This document shows positions 1-8,815 of a stretch of DNA of 64,000 bases, piece by piece. The notes under the pieces are model-generated. The model did no database searches. It saw nothing but the letters and a program-made list of their open reading frames with translations, and was not told where the DNA came from. The translations under genes and the position numbers were made by a program. The stretch comes from Pseudomonas sp. stari2 (GTDB taxonomy: Bacteria > Pseudomonadota > Gammaproteobacteria > Pseudomonadales > Pseudomonadaceae), in assembly GCF_040760005.1 (NCBI RefSeq), contig NZ_CP099760.1:2847501-2911500 (forward strand). Direction: 5' to 3'. The stretch's first letter is position 1. The number at the start of each line of letters is the position of its first letter.

Positions 1-1
1 G

Positions 2-364
2 ACGCTGCCCGACCTGAATGCCCGCGAGCGGCTGATGGACTACTGGCAAGGCTGGCAGGACCGCTGCACGCTGGAGGGGCATGGTGACGAGTGTCTGGTG
101 GTGAAGCTCAGTGCCGAGGTGGCCGATCTGTCCGAAGCCATGCGCCTGACCTTGCGCGATGGCGCCGAGCGCGTGGTGGCGCGCATCACCACTTGCATCG
201 AGCAGGGCCAGGCCGATCAATGCCTGCCCGACGGCGATGCCCGGCAACTGGCGGAAACCCTCTATCAGCTGTGGCTGGGGGCGAGTTTGTTGAACAAGTT
301 GCAACGGACCGGGCAGTCGCTGGACACGGCGATGACGACCACCAGGCGACTGTTGGACGCCTGA
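2..364 (+). CDS. TetR/AcrR-family regulator, C-terminal part (5' end outside window)
   Basis: The reading frame is open from the window edge to a stop at 364, so only the ligand-binding C-terminal part (about 120 residues) is present and the DNA-binding helix-turn-helix lies outside. The helical, Ala/Leu-rich sequence with the run CLVVKLSAEVADLSE followed by a second helix pair ending in TTTRRLLDA is typical of the C-terminal domain of NemR-like TetR repressors. The gene ends 4 bases before the stop of the convergent PucR-type gene. The target and ligand cannot be inferred from this fragment. Confidence 0.75.
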   Translation, partial: TLPDLNARERLMDYWQGWQDRCTLEGHGDECLVVKLSAEVADLSEAMRLTLRDGAERVVARITTCIEQGQADQCLPDGDARQLAETLYQLWLGASLLNKLQRTGQSLDTAMTTTRRLLDA

Positions 365-368
365 ACTT

Positions 369-1625
369 TCAGCGCTCTTGTCCCTTGCTGATCGAATGCC
401 GGCGAAGTTTCAGAGCCGTGTCCAGCCGGCTCACCCAGTTGATGTCATTCAGATCCGCGCCCAGCAGGTTCTCGATGCGCCCTGTCCGGTAATTGAGGGT
501 GTTCGGGTGGATGCCGAGGGTCTTGGCGGTCTGGGCGCGGTGACGGCCGCTTGAGAAAAACGCTTCCAGTGTCAGCAGCAGGTCGGGTTCATGGCTGAGC
601 TGCTCGATGAGCGACATCAGGTATCTGAGAGTGTTGTCGTGGCTGCGCACGCTGTCTTCGATCAGCACGCTTGAATAGCGTCTGACACGTACTTCGGCCC
701 CGTTGAATGGGAACAGGTCGATGGCCTTGATCGCTTCTTCCGCCGTGCCGACCCAGCCGGCGATCCCCTGATTCAGCAGACCGATGCCGATACCACGCAA
801 CGACGGCAGCAACGCCGGCAGTGACGCGGCGCTTTCGCTCATGCGCTGGTCGCATTGCGTGAGGGTTTCGCCTTTGATGCCCGGCAGCCAGATCACCAGT
901 CTGTCGCGGTACCAGACGCGGATCAGTTCCTTGACGGGAATCTTCAGGTGCCGGGCAACCTGCAGGGTCATACGGTCGAATTCGTCTTCGCGCTGCAACG
1001 GCTGGACAGGGCGCAAGGGCAGTTCCAGCGCGAGCGCCACGCGGGGCGTGCTGGCGTCCAGGCCGAGTGCCAACAGGGTGTCTTCGAATCCTTCGGTATC
1101 GTGCGGTGAATGCAACAGGAAGTGATAAAGCCGCTGATGCAGATGCTCCCTCCAGCGAACTTTCTGAATCTGTTCTTCCAGATACGCCTGGACCACTTCT
1201 TCGGCAATGTCGTCGAAGAAGTCGAACATGTAGCCGGAAATCTGCAACAACAGTTCCTTGCTTAATGCATCGTCGTCTCTGGCGAGTTCCAGGTAGCCGC
1301 TCCAGATCTCGCGAACGCCAAGACTGAACCCGCGCATCAGCGATTGCAGGGGCACACCCTGATGGACGCGCCGGCAACCGATCTCCTTCAGCGTTCGGCG
1401 AGTGTCCTGCGACAAGCCCTCGCCGGTCAGCAGCGTTTCGCACCACAGGCGCGCGGTGTAGCTCAGGGAGTTTTCCAGATCCTTGCGGGCTTCGGGTGTG
1501 AGGTCTTTGTAGCCTGCCATCCCGTTGAGCTGGTGGTTGATCTTTGCGGTGAGCAGGGAAGGGGTGTTCGCAAACTCTCGGGTGATCGTTGCAAGTCGAG
1601 CGCTGAGGGTGGGAATGGGCGTCAT
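369..1625 (-). CDS. PucR/CdaR-type transcriptional regulator
   Basis: This 418-residue protein has the layout of PucR/CdaR-type activators: an N-terminal helical sensor-like region (about 1-150), a central GGDEF-like fold of the CdaR type, and a C-terminal PucR helix-turn-helix (about 355-410; RAQTAKTLGIHPNTLNYR). Such proteins usually respond to small metabolites and activate neighbouring genes. I chose the ATG at 1625 because AAGG lies 8 bases upstream; a GTG at 1634 in the same frame is the alternative. It is transcribed away from the ytcA/mdtN/mdtO-like operon, so it is the likely regulator of that exporter. A 16-base palindrome sits in the shared intergenic region. The effector is unknown. 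Confidence 0.8.
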   Translation of the reverse strand: MTPIPTLSARLATITREFANTPSLLTAKINHQLNGMAGYKDLTPEARKDLENSLSYTARLWCETLLTGEGLSQDTRRTLKEIGCRRVHQGVPLQSLMRGFSLGVREIWSGYLELARDDDALSKELLLQISGYMFDFFDDIAEEVVQAYLEEQIQKVRWREHLHQRLYHFLLHSPHDTEGFEDTLLALGLDASTPRVALALELPLRPVQPLQREDEFDRMTLQVARHLKIPVKELIRVWYRDRLVIWLPGIKGETLTQCDQRMSESAASLPALLPSLRGIGIGLLNQGIAGWVGTAEEAIKAIDLFPFNGAEVRVRRYSSVLIEDSVRSHDNTLRYLMSLIEQLSHEPDLLLTLEAFFSSGRHRAQTAKTLGIHPNTLNYRTGRIENLLGADLNDINWVSRLDTALKLRRHSISKGQER

Positions 1626-1660
1626 TGCGTTCACCTTTTGGCGCCTGAAAGTGTCGATTT

Positions 1661-1676
1661 CACTCGCGGGCGAGTG
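1661..1676. promoter_or_regulatory. Palindrome CACTCG-N4-CGAGTG between divergent regulator and exporter genes
   Basis: A perfect 6+6 inverted repeat with a 4-base spacer lies 36 bases upstream of the PucR-type gene start and about 200 bases upstream of ytcA. A TATACT hexamer follows at 1690-1695. Position and symmetry suit an operator for the divergent regulator. This is inference only; no binding motif is known to me for this protein. Confidence 0.35.
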
Positions 1677-1744
1677 TCTGTGCGCGCTCTATACTCTTAC
1701 GTTCACCAGGCCAGTTCAACAACGCTTTTAGCCCGGTTTTGCGG

Positions 1745-1772
1745 TTGTTTACTGTCACAACGAAGTTATGTT
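1745..1772 (+). promoter_or_regulatory. Candidate sigma70 promoter of the exporter operon
   Basis: TTGTTT (1745-1750) and TATGTT (1767-1772) are separated by 16 bases, about 100 bases before the ytcA start. The match to the sigma70 consensus is moderate. Confidence 0.35.
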
Positions 1773-1873
1773 TTTTTCCAATATCGGGGCCGTGGCCGGA
1801 TCGGTAAGGTGCGCAGGTCAATTCCTTGCCCAGAGGTTCCGGTTTGCGTCAGTCGTCACTTGCGAAGGTAGAC

Positions 1874-2143
1874 ATGCCTTCATTCGATTCCGTCAGGCTG
1901 GCACTGATACCTGTCGTTCTCCTGCTCAGTGGATGCTCCACGTCCCCCTCGCTTGTACTGTTCGGTGCGGCTTTTCCCGACTGGCTGTTCTGCATTGTCG
2001 GCGGCGTTGTGGCGACCACGGTGATCCACGTGATACTGGGCAGATATTCGCTGCGCGAACGCATTTCTCCTCTGGCACTGAGTTACCCGGCACTGACCGG
2101 ACTCCTGGCGATGCTGTTGTGGCTCGTCGTCTTCCACGGATGA
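1874..2143 (+). CDS. ytcA: YtcA-like small membrane lipoprotein
   Basis: This 89-residue protein begins with a signal sequence ending in the lipobox LLLSGC, so the Cys near residue 20 should be lipid-modified. Two hydrophobic helices follow (around FPDWLFCIVGGVVATTVIHVI and the C-terminal LLAMLLWLVV). This matches YtcA/DUF1656-like proteins that accompany HlyD plus FUSC exporters; in E. coli, ytcA stands next to mdtNOP. The ATG at 1874 is preceded by a GAAGG ribosome-binding site. Its stop codon abuts the ATG of the next gene with no gap, which implies translational coupling. The exact role of YtcA proteins is not established. Confidence 0.8.
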   Translation: MPSFDSVRLALIPVVLLLSGCSTSPSLVLFGAAFPDWLFCIVGGVVATTVIHVILGRYSLRERISPLALSYPALTGLLAMLLWLVVFHG

Positions 2144-3205
2144 ATGCCCGCCATGAATAAACCCGACGCAAAACCGCATTCAAGCCGTGTGCCGGCGCTG
2201 CTGATCGTGCTGGCGGCGTTCCTGCTGCTGGGCTACGTGCTCTGGCAAACCGAAACCCGGCCCAGTACCGATGATGCCTACGTGTATGCCGACACCATCG
2301 ATGTCGTTCCGGAAGTGAACGGCCGGATCGTCGAAATGCCGGTGCGCGATAATCAGTTGGTCAAGCAGGGCGATCTGTTGATCCGCATCGACGCGCGTCC
2401 CTATCAGGACGCACTGGATCAGGCCCGGGCGCGGCTGGTGACCCTCAATCAGCAGATCGGTCTGACCCAACGCAGCGTGAACGCCCAGCAATACGAGGCC
2501 GCATCGGCGGTGGCATCGGTCGAACGGGCGAGGGCGCAGGCCACGCAGTCCAACGACACCCTTCAACGTTTGGAGAAATTGCTCGCCAAGGGCTACGTGT
2601 CCGTAGAGGCGGTGGACCAGGCGCGGACGGCCCAGCGTTCGACGGCTGCCGAACTCAACGCCACCCGATTGCAGGCGCAACGAGCCGGAGCCGCCGTCAG
2701 TGGCGTGGATGCGCTGGTGGCGCAGCGGGCCGAAGTCGAGGCGCAGATTTCCCTGGCCGAACTGAGCCTGGAATTCACCGAAGTGCGCGCACCTTTCGAC
2801 GGGCGAATCGCCTCCTTGCGCACCACCGTCGGCCAGTTCGCCTCGGCCTACAAACCGATCTTCACACTGATCGATACACGCCACTGGTACGTGGTGGCGA
2901 ACTTTCGCGAGACCGATCTGAAAGGCATCAAGGCCGGCACGTCCGCCACGCTTTATCTGTTGGGCGACACCGGCAAGCGCTTTCAGGGCCGGGTGGATTC
3001 GCTCAGTTTCGGTGTGCTGCCGGATGACGGCGGAACCGTGGTCGAAGGCCTGCCGCGTGTCCAGCGCACCATCAACTGGGTCCGGGTTTCGCAACGGTTT
3101 CCGGTGAAGATCTCGGTGCAGGATCCCGACCCGGAACTGTTCCGCATCGGCGCCTCGGCCGTCGCGGTGCTGCGCCCTGACGAATCGGCCAAGACCGGCC
3201 AATGA
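2144..3205 (+). CDS. HlyD-family periplasmic adaptor (MdtN/EmrA-like)
   Basis: This 353-residue membrane-fusion protein has one N-terminal transmembrane helix (about 15-32). A lipoyl/biotinyl-like half motif follows (VVPEVNGRIVEMPVRDNQ, then VKQGDLLIRID), then a long Ala/Gln/Glu-rich coiled coil (about 85-185), and the second lipoyl half with a beta-barrel (LEFTEVRAPFDGRIASL). It would span the periplasm and link the FUSC pump to an outer-membrane channel. ATG at 2144 directly follows the ytcA stop; an in-frame ATG at 2153 is also possible. It overlaps the FUSC gene by 4 bases. No outer-membrane factor gene (MdtP-like) is next to it, so it may use a channel encoded elsewhere. Confidence 0.85.
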   Translation: MPAMNKPDAKPHSSRVPALLIVLAAFLLLGYVLWQTETRPSTDDAYVYADTIDVVPEVNGRIVEMPVRDNQLVKQGDLLIRIDARPYQDALDQARARLVTLNQQIGLTQRSVNAQQYEAASAVASVERARAQATQSNDTLQRLEKLLAKGYVSVEAVDQARTAQRSTAAELNATRLQAQRAGAAVSGVDALVAQRAEVEAQISLAELSLEFTEVRAPFDGRIASLRTTVGQFASAYKPIFTLIDTRHWYVVANFRETDLKGIKAGTSATLYLLGDTGKRFQGRVDSLSFGVLPDDGGTVVEGLPRVQRTINWVRVSQRFPVKISVQDPDPELFRIGASAVAVLRPDESAKTGQ

Positions 3206-5211
3206 GTCGCTCGGCGGAAGACTGGAACCGGAGCGGTCTGGAGCGCCTGTACCGGTTTCTGGTCGATGAGCTTCAGCCCTATCCCGGTCGTATGAACCTT
3301 CTGTTGCGCACGCTGCTGGGCAGTGCGCTGGTGATCATCATTTCGATGACCCTGCAGGTTCCGTTGCTGGCGTTATCGCTGATCGTGGTCTTCTACGTGA
3401 CGCAGACCAACGTGGTGCTGACCCGCATGGTCGGGGTGCTGTTCCTGGTCGGTGCGACGCTGGCGATCGGCCTGACCATCCTGCTTCTGAAGTTCACCTA
3501 TGGATACCCGCTGCTGAGAATTCTGGGGGCGAGCGTGCTGTTTTTCTGCAGTGCGTATCTGATACGGGTCACGCGGATTGGCGTGGTGTTTTTCGTGGTC
3601 GGCATTGTGGTGATCTATGCCCAGACCTTCGTCGACCTGACCGATCAGGCCGAGGCCGTTTTGCGTCTAGTGCTCTGGGTGTGGGTGGCGGTCAGTTACG
3701 CCATCGGCCTGACGTTGTTGGTCAACACATTGCTGTTGCCGGCGGAGCCTGTCAGGCAATTGCAGAATCATCTGCGCTCCCAGTTGCTCACGGTTGCCCG
3801 GTGTCTGAGTGGCGAGCAGAGCGGGGCGGCGTTGGGTGCCGCCGCGATTCAGCGCAGCGTATTGGCGTCGCAACAACTGTTGCGATTCGCCTGCATGCGC
3901 GACGCCGATTATCGCAGTCAGCAGGCCGCACATCTGGCGCGCATCAGCAGTATTTCCCGACTGCTGACGCTGGCGGCTCACCTGCCGCCGCCCACAGCGA
4001 ATGCACGGGCCACCGAGTTGTTGCATCAGGCAGTGCTTGATCTGGAGGCTTCTCTGGGAACGGGTCAAGCGCCTGAAGGATTGTCTGCCCTTGATCAGAT
4101 CGATACGTCCGGTCTGCCCGGCGTGTACGAGGAAATGCGCCTGGAGTTGTTGTCTTTTCTCAATGTGCAGGCGGCTGACAGCGCCCCGGAAACCAAGGCG
4201 AAGGGGCCGCCGATGTGGGTGCCGGATGCCTTCGAAAACCCGGTGTACACACAGTTTGCCGTCAAGACGCTGCTGGCCGCATCGCTTTGCTATCTGTTCT
4301 ACATGGGCACGGACTGGCAAGGCATCCACACCATCATGCTGACCTGCCTGATCGTCGCTCAACCCAGCCTTGGCGCCACCGGGATGCGCGCGACGTTGCG
4401 TGTCGGTGGTGCGTTGGTGGGCAGCGCTTTGGCATTGGCGATGGTGATTCTGGTGGTTCCGCACATCGACGGGATCGTCGGCCTGTTGTTCATGTCATTG
4501 CCGGTGATCGCGCTCGGCTCCTGGATCGCCGCTGGCTCCGAGCGAATCAGCTACGCCGGTGTGCAGATCGTATTCACCTTTGCGCTGGCGTTACTGGAGC
4601 AGTTCGAACCCAGCACCAACCTGACGGAGATTCGTGATCGCATCATCGGTGTGCTGCTGGGTGTCGGGATCTCCCTGTTGATTCACGCCTTTCTATGGCC
4701 CGAGGCGGAGGGTGAAACGCTGCGCCAGCGATTGGCGACGCTGGTTGGCCGGCTCGCGGATTCGCTGAAAACGAGGCGAACACCCGATGAGGCACCCCGT
4801 GATTTGCGGGTGTGGAGTGAGTTGGCCGATTGCCAGGCGATGGTGGCCCGAGTTGCACTTGAGCCCGGTTGGCAGGTCGCCGAGAGTCATCAGGAAGTGC
4901 TGGTTTTTCGTATGCAGGAATTGCTGGTGCGACTCAGAACCATCGCCATGACAATCGATGCGCTTCAGGTGGAACTGGCTCACGGTCAGTCGCAAGGCGA
5001 GGCCTGGCTGACATCCCTTGAACTGTGCAACGAAACGGCCGCCGTGCTGGCTGACTACGCGCAGCAACTGAAAGGTCAGCAGGGTTTTGCAGTCGCGAGC
5101 GGGGAGCTGGAGCGCTTGCGGGAATACGCCAGCGCAAGGCTGGCAGACGATGTACTGAAAGTGCATTTTCTTCAGTTGTTGGCGAGTGTGGAAATCCTGC
5201 CCGCCAGTTAG
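3202..5211 (+). CDS. FUSC-family inner-membrane exporter (MdtO/AaeB-like)
   Basis: This 669-residue protein has two membrane blocks, about residues 30-185 and 345-500, each with five or six hydrophobic helices, separated and followed by soluble helical regions. This is the FUSC (fusaric-acid-resistance / aromatic acid exporter) layout, close in length to MdtO (about 680 aa). With the YtcA-like and HlyD proteins it would form a proton-driven exporter of aromatic or weak organic acids. It starts in an ATGA overlap with the adaptor gene and its end overlaps the convergent AraC gene by 4 bases. Substrate specificity cannot be read from sequence. Confidence 0.85.
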   Translation: MSRSAEDWNRSGLERLYRFLVDELQPYPGRMNLLLRTLLGSALVIIISMTLQVPLLALSLIVVFYVTQTNVVLTRMVGVLFLVGATLAIGLTILLLKFTYGYPLLRILGASVLFFCSAYLIRVTRIGVVFFVVGIVVIYAQTFVDLTDQAEAVLRLVLWVWVAVSYAIGLTLLVNTLLLPAEPVRQLQNHLRSQLLTVARCLSGEQSGAALGAAAIQRSVLASQQLLRFACMRDADYRSQQAAHLARISSISRLLTLAAHLPPPTANARATELLHQAVLDLEASLGTGQAPEGLSALDQIDTSGLPGVYEEMRLELLSFLNVQAADSAPETKAKGPPMWVPDAFENPVYTQFAVKTLLAASLCYLFYMGTDWQGIHTIMLTCLIVAQPSLGATGMRATLRVGGALVGSALALAMVILVVPHIDGIVGLLFMSLPVIALGSWIAAGSERISYAGVQIVFTFALALLEQFEPSTNLTEIRDRIIGVLLGVGISLLIHAFLWPEAEGETLRQRLATLVGRLADSLKTRRTPDEAPRDLRVWSELADCQAMVARVALEPGWQVAESHQEVLVFRMQELLVRLRTIAMTIDALQVELAHGQSQGEAWLTSLELCNETAAVLADYAQQLKGQQGFAVASGELERLREYASARLADDVLKVHFLQLLASVEILPAS

Positions 5212-6146
5212 TGCGACGAAACATACTCCGAGGGTGTAGTCTGCGCAGGCAAGGCGTAAGTCGCCTTCATCCACTCGATCTCCGCCTGCGGCGTTCTGCC
5301 AAAGAAGCGTTTGAACTCGCGACTGAATTGCGAGGCGCTTTCATAACCCACGTTGAACGCCGCTGCCGAAGCGGTCATGGCGTTGCGCAGCATCAACAGC
5401 CGCGCCTGATGCAAGCGTGTCGACTTCAGATATTGCATGGGTGAGGTGTCCGTCACGCCGCGAAAGTGCAGGTGAAAATTCGGCACGCTCATGCTGGCTT
5501 CATGGGCGAGTTGCTCGACGTCCAGGCGCTCCTGATAACAACTGTGGATCTTGCGGATCGCCCGGGTCACCTTGCCGAAATGCCCCTGTCGATTGAGCGC
5601 GGCACGCATCGATCCGCCTTGTTCGCCTGTGAGAATGCGGTAGTAGATTTCTCGCAGCAGCGATGGCCCCAGTATCTGCGCGTCCCCCGGAATGCTCATT
5701 GCTTCAAGAAAACGCAACGTCGAAGTGCGGAGCTTGTCGTCCATCGGTGAGGCGTACATGCCCTTGGGTTGCGCATCGTTTGCGCCGTGAAGGTCATCCA
5801 CTTGCTGCATCAGCTCGCTGGCCAACTGGAAGTCGAGGTGCATGTAGATCGCGAGCATCGGCTCGGCCTCGGTGGCATCGGTTTCCATGGTGAAGGGGAT
5901 CGGCACGGACACCACCAGATAATGCTGGGCGTCGTAAACGTAGACGTCATCGCCCAGATAACCGCGTTTCTGGCCCTGGCAAAGAATCACGATGCCCGGG
6001 TCGTACAGCACCGGTGTGCGGGTCAGCGGCCGGTTCGAACGCAGGAAGCGCACGCCTTCAAGCGCACTGAGGTTATAGCCCTCAACTGGTGCGAGGGTTT
6101 CCATGAGCTGCACCATGCGCGAGGTGCCTGCGTCGGCCTGCTTCAT
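5208..6146 (-). CDS. AraC-family transcriptional regulator
   Basis: This 312-residue protein has an AraC-type N-terminal cupin-like ligand domain (about 20-190; the run around VRFLRSNRPLTRTPVLYDPGI is typical) and a C-terminal double helix-turn-helix (about 205-300). The HTH includes LDVEQLAHEASMSVPNFHLHFR and the second-helix signature VGYESASQFSREFKRFFGR. ATG at 6146 is preceded by AGAGAG. It follows the SDR gene on the same strand with a gap of about 20 bases, so the two probably form one transcript, with the regulator controlling the SDR. No ligand is evident. Confidence 0.85.
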   Translation of the reverse strand: MKQADAGTSRMVQLMETLAPVEGYNLSALEGVRFLRSNRPLTRTPVLYDPGIVILCQGQKRGYLGDDVYVYDAQHYLVVSVPIPFTMETDATEAEPMLAIYMHLDFQLASELMQQVDDLHGANDAQPKGMYASPMDDKLRTSTLRFLEAMSIPGDAQILGPSLLREIYYRILTGEQGGSMRAALNRQGHFGKVTRAIRKIHSCYQERLDVEQLAHEASMSVPNFHLHFRGVTDTSPMQYLKSTRLHQARLLMLRNAMTASAAAFNVGYESASQFSREFKRFFGRTPQAEIEWMKATYALPAQTTPSEYVSSH

Positions 6147-6167
6147 TGCGTTCTCTCTATTGGCCGC

Positions 6168-7001
6168 TCAATGGTCGGTGGAGCGAGTCAACGCTTCCCA
6201 CTGATCGATCTCGCTGGCGGCGTGTTCGAGCTTTTCACGCACCAGGCGCAACGCGTCACTGCCCAGGAGCAGGTGCGCCGGCGGTGACGGGCTGGCGATG
6301 ATCTGCAACATCGCTTGAGCCGCTTTTTGCGGGTCGCCGAGCTGCTTGCCGCTCTTTTCTTCGCGGGCCTTGCGCACCGGATCGAAACTGGCGTCATAGT
6401 CGGCAATGCTGCGCGGTGTGCGCTGCATCGAGCGACCGGCCCAGTCGGTTCGAAATGAACCCGGCGCGACGGCAGTCACGAAGATATTGAAGGGCGCCAG
6501 TTCCTTGCTCAGCGTATCGGAGATGCCTTCGAGCGCAAACTTGCTGCCGCAGTAGTACGCGATGCCCGGCATCGTGATCGTGCCGCCCATCGAGGTGATA
6601 TTGATGATGTGGCCCGCACGGCGCTTGCGAAAGAAGGGCAGGAGCGCCTTGATCACGGCGACCGCGCCGAACACGTTCACGTCGAACTGGCGGCGCATCT
6701 CTTCCAGCGGCGACTCTTCGAAGATGCCTTCGTGACCGTAACCGGCGTTGTTGATCAACACATCGACCGGGCCATGAGTCGCTTCAACTTCGGCAATGAC
6801 GCCGTCGATCCGGTCGAAGTCCGTGACATCCAGCATCACCCCGTAAGCGTTATCCACGGAGAGCGCTTGAAAGGCGTGCAAGTCGGCTTCCTTGCGCACG
6901 GTGCCAATGACACGGTGGCCGGCCGCGAGTGCTTCCCTGGCCAGCGCATGGCCGAAGCCGCTGCTGACGCCGGTAATGAAAAGGGTCTTGGTGGTGGTCA
7001 T
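6168..7001 (-). CDS. SDR-family NAD(P)-dependent oxidoreductase
   Basis: This 277-residue short-chain dehydrogenase has the cofactor-binding motif TGVSSGFGHA near the N terminus, the NNAG motif (LINNAGYGH) near residue 85, and the catalytic Ser with YxxxK (YYCGSKFAL) near residue 155. The frame stays open 60 codons upstream, but the ATG at 7001 sits right before the Rossmann strand and has GGAG 7 bases upstream, so I use it. It is likely co-transcribed with the downstream AraC gene and divergent from tspO. The substrate is unknown; this subgroup is commonly annotated as an oxidoreductase of small aldehydes or ketones. Confidence 0.85.
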   Translation of the reverse strand: MTTTKTLFITGVSSGFGHALAREALAAGHRVIGTVRKEADLHAFQALSVDNAYGVMLDVTDFDRIDGVIAEVEATHGPVDVLINNAGYGHEGIFEESPLEEMRRQFDVNVFGAVAVIKALLPFFRKRRAGHIINITSMGGTITMPGIAYYCGSKFALEGISDTLSKELAPFNIFVTAVAPGSFRTDWAGRSMQRTPRSIADYDASFDPVRKAREEKSGKQLGDPQKAAQAMLQIIASPSPPAHLLLGSDALRLVREKLEHAASEIDQWEALTRSTDH

Positions 7002-7190
7002 GACGGGCTCCGGTGAATGGGGTTTCAGCTCATGGTATCCATCGAAGAAACGCCCACCTATGTCGGTTTGTCTTTGAGCATTGCCTATTCCTATCAGCGA
7101 GGCGAGATAACGGCCGATGAACTTTTTGCATGGCTCCGGGCATCCAAGCTGGAACAGACCCAACGCGCTGATATCAGCCAAGGACAGACG

Positions 7191-7634
7191 ATGACCTTTC
7201 TAATTTTCCTGTTGGCCTGCGGTGCGGCAGCGAGCACCGGGATGATTTTCCAACCGGGCCCATGGTACCAATCGCTGGTCAAACCACGCTTCACACCGCC
7301 CAACTGGGTGTTTCCCGTTGCCTGGACAACGATCTACCTGTTGCTCGCGTGGGTCGGTTATCGTCTGACCCTGACGCCCGGCAGCGAAACGGTCCTCGCC
7401 CTGTGGGCAGCGCAAATTGCATTGAACACCTTGTGGACGCCGGTATTCTTCGGCGCCCATCGCCTCTTCGCCGGCATGCTGATCATCACGCTGCTGTGGC
7501 TGGTGGTCGCCGCGATGGTGGTGTTGGCCTTGCGCCTGGACGTGATTACCGGATTGATCCTGTTCCCTTACCTGGCATGGCTGTGCGTCGCGGCGGCGTT
7601 GAATTTCTCCATCCTGCGCAACAACCGCGAATAA
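7191..7634 (+). CDS. tspO: TspO/MBR-family tryptophan-rich sensory protein
   Basis: This 147-residue, five-helix membrane protein carries family landmarks: WYQSLVKPRFTPPNWVFPVAW in the first third, the W-rich helix (LALWAAQIALNTLWTPVFFG), and a last helix ending NFSILRNN. TspO proteins bind tetrapyrroles and are linked to oxidative or light stress responses. I chose the ATG at 7191 because AAGGACAG precedes it and family homology begins there; the frame is open upstream to 7017 but that extension has no family match. An esterase gene follows 10 bases later on the same strand. Confidence 0.85.
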   Translation: MTFLIFLLACGAAASTGMIFQPGPWYQSLVKPRFTPPNWVFPVAWTTIYLLLAWVGYRLTLTPGSETVLALWAAQIALNTLWTPVFFGAHRLFAGMLIITLLWLVVAAMVVLALRLDVITGLILFPYLAWLCVAAALNFSILRNNRE

Positions 7635-7644
7635 AAAGGACGCA

Positions 7645-8613
7645 ATGAAGACATCAATGGACTGGCCCGCCGACGAAAACGAGCTGGCGCAATTACGCGC
7701 CTTCAACAAGAAGCTCGCCTGGTTGCCGCGCTTTCGCATCCGCAATCGCATCACGCCGCGAGTGATTCAGATGCTGCTGCGCCTCAGCCAACTGGGTGGC
7801 ACGAGAACGTTGCGCAAGCACGGGCTCGAGGCCGAACGCAAAGTGGTGAGCGCTGACGGCGCTTCAGTGCCGGTGCGGATCATCCGACCCAAGACAAAAG
7901 CCAAAGGCGTGGTGCTGGATTTTCATGGCGGCGGCTGGGTCATCGGCAATGCGCAGATGAACGATCACCTCAACATCGGCATGGTGAAAGCCTGCGACGT
8001 AGCCGTGGTCTCGGTCGATTATCGGCTTGTGGTCTCGACCCCGATCGAAGGCGTCATGCAAGACTGCCTCACGGCGGCCCGCTGGCTGCTGAGCGATGAC
8101 TGCCACGAGTTTGCCAACCTGCCTGTCATCGTCGTGGGCGAATCCGCCGGCGGCCACCTCGCCGCCGCAACCCTGCTGCAACTCAAACAGTGGCCGGACT
8201 TGCTCGAGCGGGTGAGCGGAGCGCTGCTGTACTACGGCGTCTACGACCTGACCGGAACCCCCAGCGTACGCAACGCCGGGCCCGATACCTTGCTGCTGGA
8301 TGGGCCGGGGATGGTTGAAGCGCTGCAAATGCTCACGCCGGGATTGAGCGACGAAGAACGCCGGCAGCCACCGTTGTCTCCGTTGTACGGTGACTTCACC
8401 GGGTTGCCGCCGGCGTTGATGTTCGCGGCGGAGCTGGATCCGCTCAGGGATGACACGCTGGAGTTGGCTGAGTGTTGGGGTAGGGCGGCGGAGGTGGAAG
8501 TGCATCTGTTGCCGGAGACGGCGCATGGGGTGATTCATTTTCCGCTGGGGTTGGCGGGGAGGGTGGTTGGGTATAGTTGGGAGTGGGTTGCTGGGCGGGT
8601 TGGTGAGGGGTGA
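7645..8613 (+). CDS. Alpha/beta hydrolase, HSL-type esterase
   Basis: This 322-residue hydrolase has the hormone-sensitive-lipase oxyanion motif HGGGW (about 94), the nucleophile elbow GESAGG (Ser about 167), an acid in AELDPLRDD (about 268), and the His in TAHGV (about 294). It should cleave short acyl esters in the cytoplasm; no signal peptide is seen. AAAAGGA precedes the ATG. The last 60 codons or so show a sharp shift to G-ending codons (ggg, agg, gtg, ttg) unlike the rest of the gene. This lies close to the AT-rich insert that starts about 200 bases downstream. Confidence 0.85.
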   Translation: MKTSMDWPADENELAQLRAFNKKLAWLPRFRIRNRITPRVIQMLLRLSQLGGTRTLRKHGLEAERKVVSADGASVPVRIIRPKTKAKGVVLDFHGGGWVIGNAQMNDHLNIGMVKACDVAVVSVDYRLVVSTPIEGVMQDCLTAARWLLSDDCHEFANLPVIVVGESAGGHLAAATLLQLKQWPDLLERVSGALLYYGVYDLTGTPSVRNAGPDTLLLDGPGMVEALQMLTPGLSDEERRQPPLSPLYGDFTGLPPALMFAAELDPLRDDTLELAECWGRAAEVEVHLLPETAHGVIHFPLGLAGRVVGYSWEWVAGRVGEG

Positions 8614-8815
8614 GTGTTGGAGTCGTCACCATTTCTGCTCCGTTACGCGGACTCGTCCAATAGTCATATAGACGGGAAGGTGGCACTGGGCTATCGTCGG
8701 TTCGCCTGTTGCGGTATTTCTTCTGCGTAGTGTCATCCCCCGAGCCAGTGCGAGCTAATGATTGCAGCGGCGCTCGGAGGGCACCGGAAAAAGATCAATC
8801 TAGGAACGGACATCG

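Noticed and set aside
91-492. 133-residue + strand frame
   Set aside because: It overlaps the TetR fragment in another frame and has shadow composition (Arg/Gly/Ala-rich) with no family match.
2180-3202. 340-residue frame antisense to the HlyD gene
   Set aside because: It mirrors a clear HlyD gene; Arg/His/Gln-rich shadow, no ribosome-binding site or motif.
7017-7190. N-terminal extension of tspO
   Set aside because: The extra 58 residues have no family match and the ATG at 7191 has a better ribosome-binding site.
8444-8686. Pro-rich minus-strand frame
   Set aside because: It is the complement of the G-rich end of the esterase gene; low complexity explains the open frame.
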